Assembly: GCA_947359465.1 (NCBI GenBank)
Contig: OX375872.1
Coordinates: forward strand, 81,462,931 to 81,526,930
Source of the DNA: Metellina segmentata
Taxonomy: Eukaryota > Arthropoda > Arachnida > Araneae > Tetragnathidae
Reading direction: 5' to 3'
DNA length: 64,000 bases
In this document: piece by piece, positions 1 through 49,359 of the stretch
How positions within the stretch are numbered: the first letter of the stretch is position 1
Layout of the letters: each line of letters starts with the position of its first letter
Position numbers and translations under genes: made by a program
The notes under the pieces: generated by a model
What the model saw: the letters and a program-made list of their open reading frames with translations, nothing else
What the model was told of the DNA's origin: nothing
Database searches by the model: none

Positions 1-952
1 TTGTTGCATTGTATAAAAATGTTTTTTTTTTCCTTTTCTTTTTTTAAAATTATTCCTGTTTATATATCTGCTAATTTATTATCGCAATCGCAAAATTCGC
101 GCGATGGTGGGTTAGATTAAGGTTTTTTTTGACAAAAAATGCAAATAATCCTAAATCCGTAATGGCCGAGGTCTGGAAGAATCCGAATTTTGGACTTGAG
201 ACGCAACGTTTATTAATTAACACAGCAACCTTCATGCACTTACACCATAGCTAAAATAGCATATCGTGGTTGTTTAAAAATGTAGTTTATCGCCAGTTTG
301 ACGCCTTTGGGGTTTTTAATCTCTTAGTATTGAACAATCCATTTTCACATCAATTCGAAATTTATTCATTGGAATTTTTACTGGCGACGGTGCTGAAATC
401 AATATAAAAAAGAAAGTCAACTTACGTTTACGTTCGGAATACGTACAGGGAATAAGCCCGCTGAAACACTGCATTCAGCATGATAGAAAAAGCCTCTAAA
501 ATTGGCACGTATAACTTCATCATAGTTCTGGAAATCTAATATTCAACGACAATAGCTTTTAGCTGTAGTAGTTAGAACCATAGAATTCATCACTCTGTGA
601 TGCCTAATAGAACAAACGATTGCGCTACGTCTAAAATATCGCCAACAAGCGATAATTAGAAATCAACTCCATTGTTCGAAACTGTTTGGTTCGTAAATCT
701 TTTCTCTCCTTCTACATTTTACTTTTCCATCTTCGTATACTTGAACTTGCACAATAGATTTAACATAATCACCTGGCACATCCCCATGACTTAATTTCAT
801 TTAAATTTATTAATTATTATACGGTTAGTTTTTCATTGATAAAGAAATTAAGTAATTTGTTATATTAATGCCGAAAAGACGTTTTTAGATATCATAATTA
901 TTGACTTAACATATACATTAAGTTTAATTGTTCCAATTTACAGTTTACTTAC
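1..952 (-). other. Part of TH intron 6; no feature recognised
   Basis: AT-rich, non-coding. I looked on the minus strand for the next TH exon (GDPIP motif) and did not find it. No repeat unit recognised. Confidence 0.5.
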
Positions 953-39110
<38,158 letters not shown>

Positions 39111-39300
39111 ATGAGAAGGGATCAGGAGCGAAAGTGGAAAGAAAAGTCCTCCCACCTCTTAAAGTCCGTTAAGCGAGGGGGGGGGGGGTGACATTGCGCT
39201 GTGATGCTCGGATTTAGCGCTGCGCAAAGCCTCCATAACTTGATAAGTGATGTATGGATACTCGAACTCTAATCACGGGTACCAGGACTCGAGAGTTATG
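39111..39300 (-). promoter_or_regulatory. Putative TH promoter / 5' UTR
   Basis: Only non-repeat sequence immediately upstream of the TH start codon, GC-richer than its surroundings, with a run of 12 C on the coding strand (39177-39188) and no clear TATA box. A SINE begins at 39301, so the compact proximal region is bounded. Transcription start not determinable here; assignment is positional. Confidence 0.45.
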
Positions 39301-39528
39301 GGTTGGTCGGTTGTTTTTGAAGTTTTGCAGGGCCAGGACCACACCTGGCCAAGCTGCACCAAACACGAGACAACGTCAAGTATATAATGTCAGTAATGGA
39401 ATAAAGGATTGGTGAATAGAGCAGAGAGAGGGGGTGAAAGCAGAAAAAGATCGCTTGGGTATCCCGGTAGTGCGACTCCCGTGTTTACTGTTGGCAGTAA
39501 ACTACGCGGGTAAAAAGGTAGGTATTTT
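39301..39528 (+). repeat. SINE family A copy
   Basis: Words GCCAAGCTGCACCAAACACG, ACAACGTCAAGTATATAATG and GCTTGGGTATCCCGGTAGTG. Directly joined to a family B SINE, as at 6290-6625. Confidence 0.78.
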
Positions 39529-39650
39529 AAATAACGTCGCACTGGAGCAACACAACTGGCTACTGACAACACTCCGGGATCAAACCCAAAGGAAGAGATC
39601 CGAGGACAGCATTACGTAATTTTGAACCACGGTCAGATGACGAGGCCATT
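39529..39650 (-). repeat. SINE family B, truncated
   Basis: ATAACGTCGCACTGGAGCAA, CAAAGGAAGAGATCCGAGGA and GAACCACGGTCAGATGACGA. Confidence 0.82.
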
Positions 39651-39711
39651 TGACGTTGTATTTCTGCTAAAGTTTGTTAGCCATTTGATTTTGTTTGAAG
39701 GTGATGTTTTT

Positions 39712-39770
39712 GATAACCCTCCTGGGGGTTTTCACGATGACGTATCTCGTAATTAGAAAAACTAAGCAGG
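39712..39770. repeat. TTAA-type palindromic MITE, truncated by a SINE
   Basis: ATAACCCTCCTGGGGGTTTT, then GATGACGTATCTCGTAATTA; cut off where the tail of the next SINE begins (GCAGGTAGGTAGGT). Confidence 0.78.
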
Positions 39771-40065
39771 TAGGTAGGTAATTAACTACGTCACACTGAA
39801 GCGACACGATGGGCTATGGGCAACGGTCCGAATGGAACGATTCGAGGAAAACACTCGGTAATTTTGAACCACGGTCAGATGACAATAATAACACCGGAGC
39901 TTGCACCTCACTCTCCAAACTTCCATACCAATCCAAAGGGAGGACATTTGAGGCCACGACAGATTTACCATTCACCAGCCCCCTTTGTACACGACTGTCT
40001 TTGGTTCAATTTGAACTCACAACCCTTCAGTTGCTAATCCGATACTCTTCTAACCGGACTAGTTG
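39771..40065 (-). repeat. SINE family B, near full length
   Basis: Body plus a tRNA-like head (AACTCACAACCCTTCAGTTG on plus) ending CCGGACTAGTTGGTG. Head-to-head with the next copy. Confidence 0.85.
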
Positions 40066-40222
40066 GTGTGGTGTGGAAGTTTGGAGAGTGGGGTGCAGGT
40101 CATGTGTTGCCTCATCTGACTGTGGTTCCAAATTACGTGGTGTTGTCTTCGGGTCTTTCCAGTTGGGATTGATCTCAGAATGTCGTCAATAGCCCGTTGT
40201 GTTCCTCCAGTGCGACTTTATA
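40066..40222 (+). repeat. SINE family B, 5'-truncated
   Basis: GTGGAAGTTTGGAGAGTGGG, GTTCCAAATTACGTGGTGTT and GTCGTCAATAGCCCGTTGTG; inverted relative to its left neighbour. Confidence 0.85.
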
Positions 40223-40224
40223 TC

Positions 40225-41145
40225 TTGGGTCATCCGGATAGCTCTGCGCGTTTTTAAGAGAAATACCAACGAAGCAGTACAACAGCATAAGAAAATTTTA
40301 TTCTATGACTTTTTGCCTTCTTTCTGGCTGCTGGAAAATTCCTTTAAAAAAATCATTAGGCTTATTTGTAAAGAAGTTATCGAGGAGCTGTTTGACCAGC
40401 CTCTAAAGAATTGAACTCCAGGCCATTCAAAGAATTTTGAAGTGACCTTAAGAGTGAAAATTTGAGGGAGCAAGGTCTAGTGAATATGGGGGGGGGGTGA
40501 CACAAAACTTCTCAGCCATACTAAATAAGTCTTTATCTGACATTCAGCGAAATGTGGGGACTAGAATTGTCATGCTGGAAGACAACACCTCGACGATTGG
40601 TCAGTTCGGCCTCTTTGCTTCGATTTCTGCTTTTAATATTGCCAGTTGAGAACAGTATTTTTTCGAATGTATTGTCTGATTTTGTGGCAACAATTCATAA
40701 TAAACAATTCCTTTGTAGTCCCACCATACAGAAAGCATTACTTTTTTGAGATGCAGTCCCCCTCTCGGTGTTAAGCGGGCATCATTTTCGAGGCTGAAAT
40801 TTCCACGCTAAAATTTAACAAACCACCTTCGAACTGTGGCCTCAGAAACAGCTCTATGTCCATATGCAGCACACATTTTACGAGCAGTCTGACTAGCATT
40901 TTTCCTTTCTTAAAATAAAAGAGCTTAATATGACGAAAGTGAACTTTCTGGTTCTCCATTCTTAGCACTGCAGTAAAACAAAAATTCTGCCTCAACACAT
41001 GCTATAATTATGCAGTGTAAGCAGAAAAGACCGAATTTAAACATCTGGCTTCAATCAAGGTCACTCCTTATCAGCGGTAGCAAAATAATAATAACATAGC
41101 TAGCTTCGATTTGAAAACGCGCAGAAGTTTCCGGATGACCCAATA
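40225..41145 (-). mobile_element. Mariner element, internally deleted
   Basis: Ends TTGGGTCATCCGGATAGCTC (left) and inverse TTCCGGATGACCCAA (right). On the minus strand, MENQKVHFRHIKLFYFKKGK (N-terminus, from about 40960) is followed, after a deletion, by a WWDYKGI-like and LLPQNQTI-like stretch (40740-40560) and remnants of the C-terminus. Catalytic triad incomplete. Confidence 0.85.
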
Positions 41146-41240
41146 AATACCTATTTTTCAACCAGGCTATCACGGCCCTGCCCTCAGCAAAGCAACACTA
41201 CACAAATTAAGTTTACATAGGTAATTTATACATGGTGTTC
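41146..41240. repeat. Fragment of the unit repeated at 44195 and 44630
   Basis: AAATACCTATTTTTCAACCA, then GGCTATCACG, CAGCAAAG and TAGGTAATTTATA match ATAAATACCTACCTTCCAAC... in the 44-kb cluster. Confidence 0.6.
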
Positions 41241-41427
41241 CTAAACTCATAGTACATACGTTAGGGGGTGACAGAACACAACTAGAGAAGCAAAACTAAC
41301 CATGCGATCCATGGTCGAAACTCAATTTTAAAGCACTAAAGGGCGCTTCCCTAGCGAACGTAATTAAAACGCTGTTCACAGCAGCCGTTTTCATTTGTGC
41401 TGTGCAACACCGATGAGTAATGGTAAT

Positions 41428-41504
41428 GGTAATTTTAGTTAACGTCGTACTAGAGCAACACAACGGGCTATTGACGACGGTCCTGATGCAGTCCCTTAAG
41501 AGCA
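41428..41504 (-). repeat. SINE family B tail fragment
   Basis: TAACGTCGTACTAGAGCAAC then ACAACGGGCTATTGACGACG; abruptly joined to a transposase relic. Confidence 0.8.
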
Positions 41505-42540
41505 TCACAGATGAGATGGATGCGTACACGAATCAGGAAAAGATAGAGATGCACATAATGTACTTGGCTGCAGAGGGCAATGCAAGGTAAGCTCAAAGGT
41601 TGTACCAAGAACGTTTTCCAACAAGACACGATCGCGATGCGAGAATCTTTCAACGATTGCACCAACAACTCTACGAAAGAGGCTCATTTTCAAGTTGCAT
41701 GCAGAATACCGGGTGTGGAGAAGTGTAAGAACGCCATCTATATAGGACAACATTTTGCAGCGTATCAGCGAGCGCCCTGAATATAGCACGCGGGCGTTGT
41801 TCCAAGCTGTTCATGTTTCCCATCAGACGGTATGGTGAGTACTGTGAGAGGAACGAATGCACTCCTAAAATGTGCAGGGTGTAGAATTCGCCACGTGGTT
41901 TCTGCAACAGACCGCCGTAACTCCGGTTTTACCTGCACGTGTGTTATTCACTGACGAATGCTCATTCATGCGTGAGGGGATTTCAAGTATCCATAACTAT
42001 CATGTGTGAGCAACTGATAATAATCCACACGCCACAAGTCCACGGTCGTACCAGCGGCGTTTCCACATAAATGTTTGGGCCGGGGTCGTGAACTACCATC
42101 TGATTGGACCACACCTGCTGTCAAGTTGCTTGGACGGACATTCATATCTTGGGTTTTTCCAAGTGGTGTTGCCAGAACTACTGAACCCTGTTCCAGCAGC
42201 CATCACACAACGCCTGTGGTTCCAATAGGACGGGGCAGTAGCCCATTAGGATGTGCGAAACGCCTTGGAAAACATGTATCCTGAACGATGGATTGGTCAT
42301 GGCGATCCAATCAACTGACCGGCCCGCTCGCCCAATTTATCATGTCTAGTTTTTCCTCTAGTCGTATAAAGAGCCTCATCTACGATGGAAGTTCCATCAA
42401 TTCCGAGAGACCTTGTTACACGGATATTTGTAGTTGCTGGCACTATACAAGAGATACCTGGTGTTTTCGCTGATGTAGGCGGTGACTTCATCGACGGTGT
42501 GTGTTACTGTTGGCCTCCGCCATTTTGAACAGTTGTTGTG
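41505..42540 (+). pseudogene. Arachnid-type DUF4817/mariner-like transposase relic
   Basis: N-terminal block MDAYTNQEKIEMHIMYLAAE with ERFPTRHDRDARIFQRLH and QQLYERGSF in shifting frames (helix-turn-helix DUF4817), a middle block with a TDE-like motif near 41950, and a C-terminal block with IYDG and IQEIPGVF-like sequence. At least several frameshifts and stops. Related to but distinct from the element at 58401. Confidence 0.75.
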
Positions 42541-42710
42541 ATGGGGTATTTGTAGTATTGTTTAATTTGATTTTGTTGAAAAAAATAAAACATTTTTTAA
42601 AAATTTCAACAGTGTCCTTTCATTCTGTCTCTTTTTTGTCTTGTTTCTCATCATTTCATGTCGCAGCACGCATCGCCATGTAGTGGTTTCAAAATTGCGT
42701 TCCGACCATG

Positions 42711-42910
42711 NNNNNNNNNNNNNNNNNNNNNNNNNNNNNNNNNNNNNNNNNNNNNNNNNNNNNNNNNNNNNNNNNNNNNNNNNNNNNNNNNNNNNNNNNN
42801 NNNNNNNNNNNNNNNNNNNNNNNNNNNNNNNNNNNNNNNNNNNNNNNNNNNNNNNNNNNNNNNNNNNNNNNNNNNNNNNNNNNNNNNNNNNNNNNNNNNN
42901 NNNNNNNNNN
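42711..42910. other. Assembly gap (200 N)
   Basis: Exactly 200 N, a conventional unknown-size gap. It abuts the left side of the duplicated repeat block, so collapse or mis-joining is possible. ORFs spanning it are artefacts. Confidence 0.99.
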
Positions 42911-44048
42911 AGTTTGGATTTTTAAACATTATTATTCTTTCAATAACGGCATTATTCTTCAAATAACGGCATTATTCTTCAAATAAAGGCATTATTCTTC
43001 AAATAACGGCATTATTCTTTCAATAATGGCATAACTACACTTAAAATTTACTGAAAATTTATACTGACTTACCTAACATTTTTAAATCTAATACTTTGTG
43101 GTGCTGTAGCGTGTGATGAGAAGGAAAACACATGTATTAAAATAATAAATATTTAAAACAGGAAACAGCGAAATAAAACAAAATAAAAGATGTCGCAAAA
43201 AATTGTTCTAAAGATATTAATTTGTGATTCAATTTTATCTCTTGATCTCGCACAGTTGCCACAACTTACAACTAAAAGTGTACAAAATTTAGAAATGTGA
43301 AATTAATTCAGAGCGAAAGAATCAGAAAAAATATCTCTGCTCGCGCGATCTTGTTCATTCTCGTTTCGTTGAAAAATATCGTCTGTCCCAAATATTCGGA
43401 AATCGTTTTCATTGCGCAAAGAATAAAAATAAGACTCGAAATAAATAAAGTATCAGAGCTAAAATTTCACCATAAAATTTTTTTTGAAAAATAATTGGTT
43501 TTCTGCATTACTGGTAAAGCAAATAAAAGTAATCGTAATACTCAAACTACATTCCAATTTTTCAAAAACTATCAAATTGTGGATGATTTAAGTATACTTA
43601 CTCAGGTGTTTTAGCATGAAACTCTTCTAAATATAACAATAAAAAAATGTTTAATATTGCATTCACTAAACTAATAAATAATGTATTAAATAAAACACAT
43701 TGTAATCAAATATCTGGAATACAATTAATGTGATGTCTACACAAACACACAAACACAAAATCGAGCATAGAACAGAAAGACGGACAGACAGACTTTCGCA
43801 ACTAATGCCACTCACTAAATGAAGATAAGTACTCACTGTATGCAAATTTCCATGAAAATATCTTAAACCGCGTGGACGTGTATAGGGCACAACATACAGA
43901 CAGACAGACAGACGGACAGACAGACAGACAGACACCAAACGAGAAAAAGGCGGATTCGGCATCAGAAGGGTCCAAAACGGATAGAAAACTTGAAATGGGT
44001 CGAAAATATTGAATGTACAAACAAACACTCCATTCTTATTTATATAGA
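42911..44048. repeat. Second copy of the 23976-25139 dispersed repeat
   Basis: Same order and orientation: 20-bp minisatellite, CTTACCTAACATTTTTAAAT, TGTGGTGCTGTAGCG, CAGA microsatellite, CTCCATTCTTATTTATATAG. About 1.1 kb with few substitutions and small indels. Confidence 0.93.
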
Positions 44049-45370
44049 TATATTACGACATTAATTACAAATTACTAATTACCAATTACCTTAACCACCA
44101 GACCGGATGGTCGGCTACTTTACCCCGGGTCTTTTCCGTTGGGAATGATCTCGGACCGTCGTCTATAGCCCGTTGTGTTGCTCCAGTACGACGTTATATA
44201 AATACCTAACTTCCAACAGGGATATCACGACATGCCATCAGCAAGGCAGACAGGTCTACATAAATTAGTTTAGTAAGGTAACTTATAGATTACTTCGCAG
44301 ATTAGTAACACAAAGGACTGGGATCAAACTCGGGAAAAAGTTCCTTCAAAGTGAGGACCTTTGTGGCCACGGCAGATTTACAGTTCACAAGTCCCCTTTG
44401 TATACGACTGTCTTTTGTTCAATTTGAACTCACAACCCTTCGGTCGCTAATCCGATACTCTTCCAACCGGGATAGTCGGTGTGATGTGGAAGTTTGGAAA
44501 GGTGGGGTGTAGCTGATGTGTTGCCTCAACTAATTGTGGTTCCAAATTACATGGTGTTGTCTTTGGGTCTTTCTCGTTGGGATTGATCTCAGACCGTCGT
44601 CAATAGCCCGTTGTCTTGCTCCAGTACGTTATATAAATACCTACCTTCCAACAGGGCTATCATGACTCTTCCATCAGCAAGGCAGATAGGTCAACATAAA
44701 TAAGGTTTAGAAAGGTTACTTTTAGATTACTTCGCACATTATCAACACAACCGACAGGGATCAAACTCAGGGGGAAACGTTCTTCCAAAGTGCGACCTCC
44801 TCCAAAGCCAGATCACGTTGGGTTGGTATGGAAGTTTGGAGAGTTGGGGTGCCAGATCAGATGTTGCTTCGTCATCTGACCGTGGTTCAAAATTACGAGG
44901 TGTTGTTCTCGGATCTTTCCCTCAAGGGACTGATCCCGGACCGTCGTCAATAGCCCGATGTGTTGCTCTAGTACGACGTTAACTAAAAATTACCAAATTA
45001 CCCTTACTCTTCCAATCTGGCTACTGAAGCCCTATTTTGGATCGGGGTTGATCCCAGACCGTTGCCAATAGCCCGTTGTGTTGCTCTCGTGCGACGTTGC
45101 TCCAGTTTGGTGTTAATTAATACCTACCTACCCGACCTATTTGGCCCTGTCCCGTCGCCACGAGTTCATTGGGTTGCTCCAGTTTGTCGTTAATTAATAC
45201 CCACCCGTCTTATTTGACCCTGTCCCGTCGCCACGAGTCCATTGTGTTGCTCCAGTGCGACGTTAATTAAATATCTACCACACCACGCCAACATGAGAAC
45301 GCCACGGAAAGAATTTCGAACTCGTGACTCTCCGGTTGCTAATCCGCTGCTCTTCCAACTGGGTTACTGA
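44049..45370 (+). repeat. Composite cluster of SINE family B pieces
   Basis: At least five tail/body pieces in the same direction (44055-44210, 44345-44640, 44810-45000, 45045-45130, 45160-45275). Two share an extra block, ATAAATACCTACCTTCCAAC then CATCAGCAAGGCAGA, giving a direct duplication of about 430 bp (44150-44585 with 44590-45000). Confidence 0.8.
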
Positions 45371-46313
45371 CGCACCAATTCACGTTCTGTACGAAATGAA
45401 TAGAATTGTTATCACTTACCTGTATATTAACAACTATATTTAGTTACCAACTATATTAGTTGAAAAATTTCAAACACTTGATCTTATGTCCAAATAGTCG
45501 ATCTTGACATATAACTGATCGACTGCAATCTGTTTTCATTTACCCGTCATGGACCATCGGGCTGTAATAGTTAAACTCAAAAATGATTTTTGTGGCAGGT
45601 CTCAACGAGGTAGTTTCAGTGTAAACAAACCAGTCTTGTGTAGATTTTACTTCCATCTAAATACCCTCGTATGATACATATCAGTGATCTTAAAATTTAG
45701 TTTGTCGCCGTTTTGACAACGTATGACGTATGTCTAATTGTATTTGACAAATCAAATATGTATCCATTTGTTATTTATTCTGTGGAATTTTTGCTGACGA
45801 ATCTTCGGAAATCGTCTTCCATAAACTTGTCGAGACGTAGGGAAATGTTCTATTAACAAGTTCGGACTGTCATCGACGTTCTAATGAAATAAAGCATGTT
45901 GACGGAGTCGCTGTAGTAATATCTCTGAAGAGTAAGTCATGTGTGCATCTACGAATCGACTTAGCAGGTTGACTATCGAAGCGCAGACTATCGTTTTTGA
46001 TCACGGTGGATAATCACTTTAACCAATCAATAATTTAAGTTTCATGCAATTTCCCACAACCACGCGAAATATCTTCAAACCGAGCGAGCGGAAGAAATAA
46101 CAAAGATGCCGCACATTAGAAGGTCTATGGGAAATACTACTGTGATAAAAAAGTGTTTCCTTTAAAATACGCATATAGTAGATATCGTCTGCAAATTTTT
46201 GTAAAATATTTTTACGACTTACATAAGCATGTGTTACCAATCAGGGATTTATTTAATTTTATCGTCTGAAAATAAATTTGTTTTTAATAAGAGAAGAATT
46301 TTCACTTCGTTGA
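45371..46313. other. Intergenic, mostly unrecognised
   Basis: 45990-46035 is an inverted fragment of the 31912-32185 MITE. No coding signal elsewhere. Confidence 0.4.
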
Positions 46314-46900
46314 ATGTCGAATGTAATTGCGCAAAGAACATGCATTAAATTTTGTTTCCGCAATCAACACATTTGAAATGTTGCAAAGAGCTTTCAAAGG
46401 CTATAGTTTATCAAAAACAACATTGATTGGTATAAAAAGTTTAAAAGTAGAAAATCCGTAGTAGATGATTCGAGATCTGGTAGACCATCCACTTTGATTA
46501 ATGATCAACATGTCAATCAGGTCAGAGAATAGGGGCTTAGTGATCGTAGTTTAACAGTAAGAGACATTATTGAACAAGTCCCTATATCATTCGTCGAAAC
46601 GAGTCGGAAATGACCTGAATTGTGGCGAGATATCTCATGGGTTTTCATCACGATAGTGCGCTTTCTCACAATGCCAATATTATTCGGGATTATTTGACAA
46701 AGCATTCAACAAATTCGGCTCCACAAGCTCCATATTCACCCGATATGTCATCGTGTGACTTTCTTATTTCCATGGTTGAAACTCCCTCTTCGTGGTCACC
46801 GTTTTGAAATTTAGACATGTTTTGAGGATTGGAAGAAACGTTGGCAGAAGTGCATTGAAGTCAGGAGATTACTTTCAAGGAAATGTAATAAATTTTGACC
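46314..46900 (+). pseudogene. Mariner transposase relic, internally deleted
   Basis: ATG at 46314, N-terminus with IKFCFRNQH, SRSGRPSTLINDQHVNQV, then a jump to FHHDSALSHNANIIRDYLTK (second Asp), APQAPYSPDMSSCDFL (third D) and CFEDWKKRWQKCIE at the C-terminus. The first-Asp region is missing. Confidence 0.88.
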
Positions 46901-48629
46901 AATAAATTGATACCTTTTGTTTTATGACAGCATTCAGGGTACTTTTTGGTCACAGTAGTATGTACAGAAAGTACTTATCGCCACAAGAGCAGTATATTTA
47001 GTTTGCTAGAAAATATGCCTCCCATAGGGAAACCATTAATTTTGGTAGCAAACTGGCAAATCTCGTAATTCAATGTTAGACCAGTATAGAGCAAACGCAT
47101 ATGTATTTTCATAGTAATGAAAGTTTTAAACCCATTACTTTAAAATCCAATTTTTTATTTTTTATTTTGTCACTGTTGAAACCTGCGATGTTTTATTTTT
47201 AAAACTTAAAATGGAGGGATATTTTCGAAAGAGCAAATCAGTTGGAGAAATAAGAAATATCTTAAGACCATGGCTTTATTGAAAACAGTAACATACAAGA
47301 ACCCAGCAAGCAGCATGTCACCAAAATTACTTACACAGTACATTGAAAAGTATACATACGCAGAGAAACGAATAATTGTTTAAGAAAATACTACAAATGT
47401 CATGAGAATTTGTTCGTAAAGTGACTGTAAGAAATATAATATCAGGATTGGATTACGCTACTTTTGTTATTGTTAAAAATTACAAAAAGTATTAAATTAA
47501 AAATTGTGCATTTAATTTAAATCCCAACTACATGGAACTGCATTCAGATAACAAATTTAAAGATTTGATACTTATTCAGAATACAATTATGAAATATAGC
47601 GCTAGGCTCAAAACATCACAGCTCTTAGAAATAAGGGAATGTATAGTAAACTCTTAAGACAAATTCCAAAAGTGCATCTAAAATTCAATGATTGCTCATA
47701 AATAGTCAAAGCAACGCATCTTTTGCTATCTTATCAAAAGGAATAAGATAGTCAAACAGCATACTTTACCACAGTAAATTTACCTTATAAAAAATCACAG
47801 AAGTCAGTTGGACTGTTTCATTTCTTATTTTTAATAAACAAGAGTAAATCCTTTTAATGGCATTTCACCCAATATAATTTTTTTTAAGTAGTCAAAATTT
47901 TTTTGCATAAACAAAATTACTTATGACGAATTTAATTTTTATTTAATATTAATTCTAGGTTTTTTTTGAAACTGTAGTGAATATATCCAAAAGACAGTTT
48001 TATTAACCTTCAAAGTATTTCCTAACTCAGCGTAACGATTTTTTTCCTTTAAAAATATTCATACTATGGTAAAAACAGCTTCCATCTAATATTAAGTAAT
48101 CGCTGACAAATGAATGTTTATATGAAATGAAAAATGGTTTTCCTAAGTAAGAACGAGCGTTATGAAAATGCTTTCGGAGACAATATATATTATCACATTC
48201 GACGAAAAAGAAACAATCCGACTTCAGTCAAACATACAAATTGGTAATCAAAATTAAGGGGTCCATGACAAACACTGGTTTAAATGTGCGTAAAGTAACT
48301 TACATTTTATTAGCTACACAACATTTGAATTTTTATTCATGTGAGATTTCTTAAATTTAAATAGTTCCAAAAAGTTGATCTTATAAATAATCGTGATCAC
48401 TAAGTAAAAGCATCTTAAACAATAGTTTAATAATATTTGAGAATAAATGAAATAGACTTTGAGCATACAAATTGTATACATGTATGACAAATCATGTCTC
48501 GTTTTAGAATTAGTTTACAATAAATTAAACGCAGTTTGATTTTAAGCTACAGTTAGAAACAAAACCTCACCAAAAATAGATTAAATTACAAAAAATTGAC
48601 TTTAATAAGGCATATCAACAGACGTATAC
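46901..48629 (-). other. AT-rich region downstream of bestrophin; probable 3' UTR and spacer
   Basis: No coding signal. AATAAA-type signals on the minus strand occur (for example near 48305). Length of the 3' UTR cannot be set from sequence alone. Confidence 0.4.
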
Positions 48630-49359
48630 CTAAACCCTATTATTAAGTAGATTTGAAGAACTATTTGTGCTTTGGCTATCAGAAGTTAAAAGACTCTCCT
48701 GAGAAGAATTAGGTTGATAAGTTACACAACCTTGGTTTTGATTCAAATCTATTGACGGACCTCCTTGTCCTGGATCTTGAACAGGTGATGGACCCCTTGA
48801 ACTCCCTGAACTTTCCTCCTCTACAACAGATAAATCTGGTATTTTTATTGCGCAAAACTCCGGCGGTTTATCTTGAAATACAATAGGCTGCTCTGAAGGC
48901 AGCAGTATTGCTCTGTCATTATCAAAATCCTTTTCTGTTGGAACTGATGGTGCCAACAGTGGTGACTCGGCGGACGTCCGGTCATCATTTAGGCTCAAGG
49001 GAGAAGGCTCTGCACATGACCTGCGCCGATGTCCGGGCGATTTTAAAATAAAGGGTGTAGCAACCGAGTTGACATCCTTCATGGAATCTGTACTGTGCGA
49101 AAGCTCGCGATTCGATCCCAAAATCATGTTCACAAATCTAGAACCAGGAAAATCGGGAAGCCGAAATCTTGACAGAGATGTTGTATCTGTGTCGATACTA
49201 CAAGTGCTTGTTCTTCTAGTGGGCGTTTCAGTTGGAAACTGGAGATGTCCGCTGTGTTCGAAAGCAGGACTTCTTGGAGGACTGCTGTACTTATTCTCGT
49301 CCTTATCATCTTCCAGGATTGTTTCCATGGTAATAAATTCAGCTTCTTCCAAGTTGACA
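48630..49359 (-). CDS. Bestrophin coding exon 9 (disordered tail)
   Basis: Acceptor TTTTTTTAG|; 242 codons and TAG at 48632-48630. Starts [17 protein letters not shown], then low-complexity Ser/Pro-rich sequence with RRTSTCS and [10 protein letters not shown], possible kinase sites. Plus-strand frames over it are shadows. Confidence 0.94.

Noticed and set aside
1..950. Next TH exon
   Set aside because: No minus-strand segment matches the expected GDPIP region with splice sites; it must lie to the left.
42641..42986. Several ORFs of about 100 codons
   Set aside because: Mostly N; they only bridge the assembly gap.
43666..44028. 120-codon minus frame with SVCLSVRLSVCL, and its counterpart at 24834-25112
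   Set aside because: Translation of a CAGA microsatellite and flanks inside a dispersed repeat present twice in the window.
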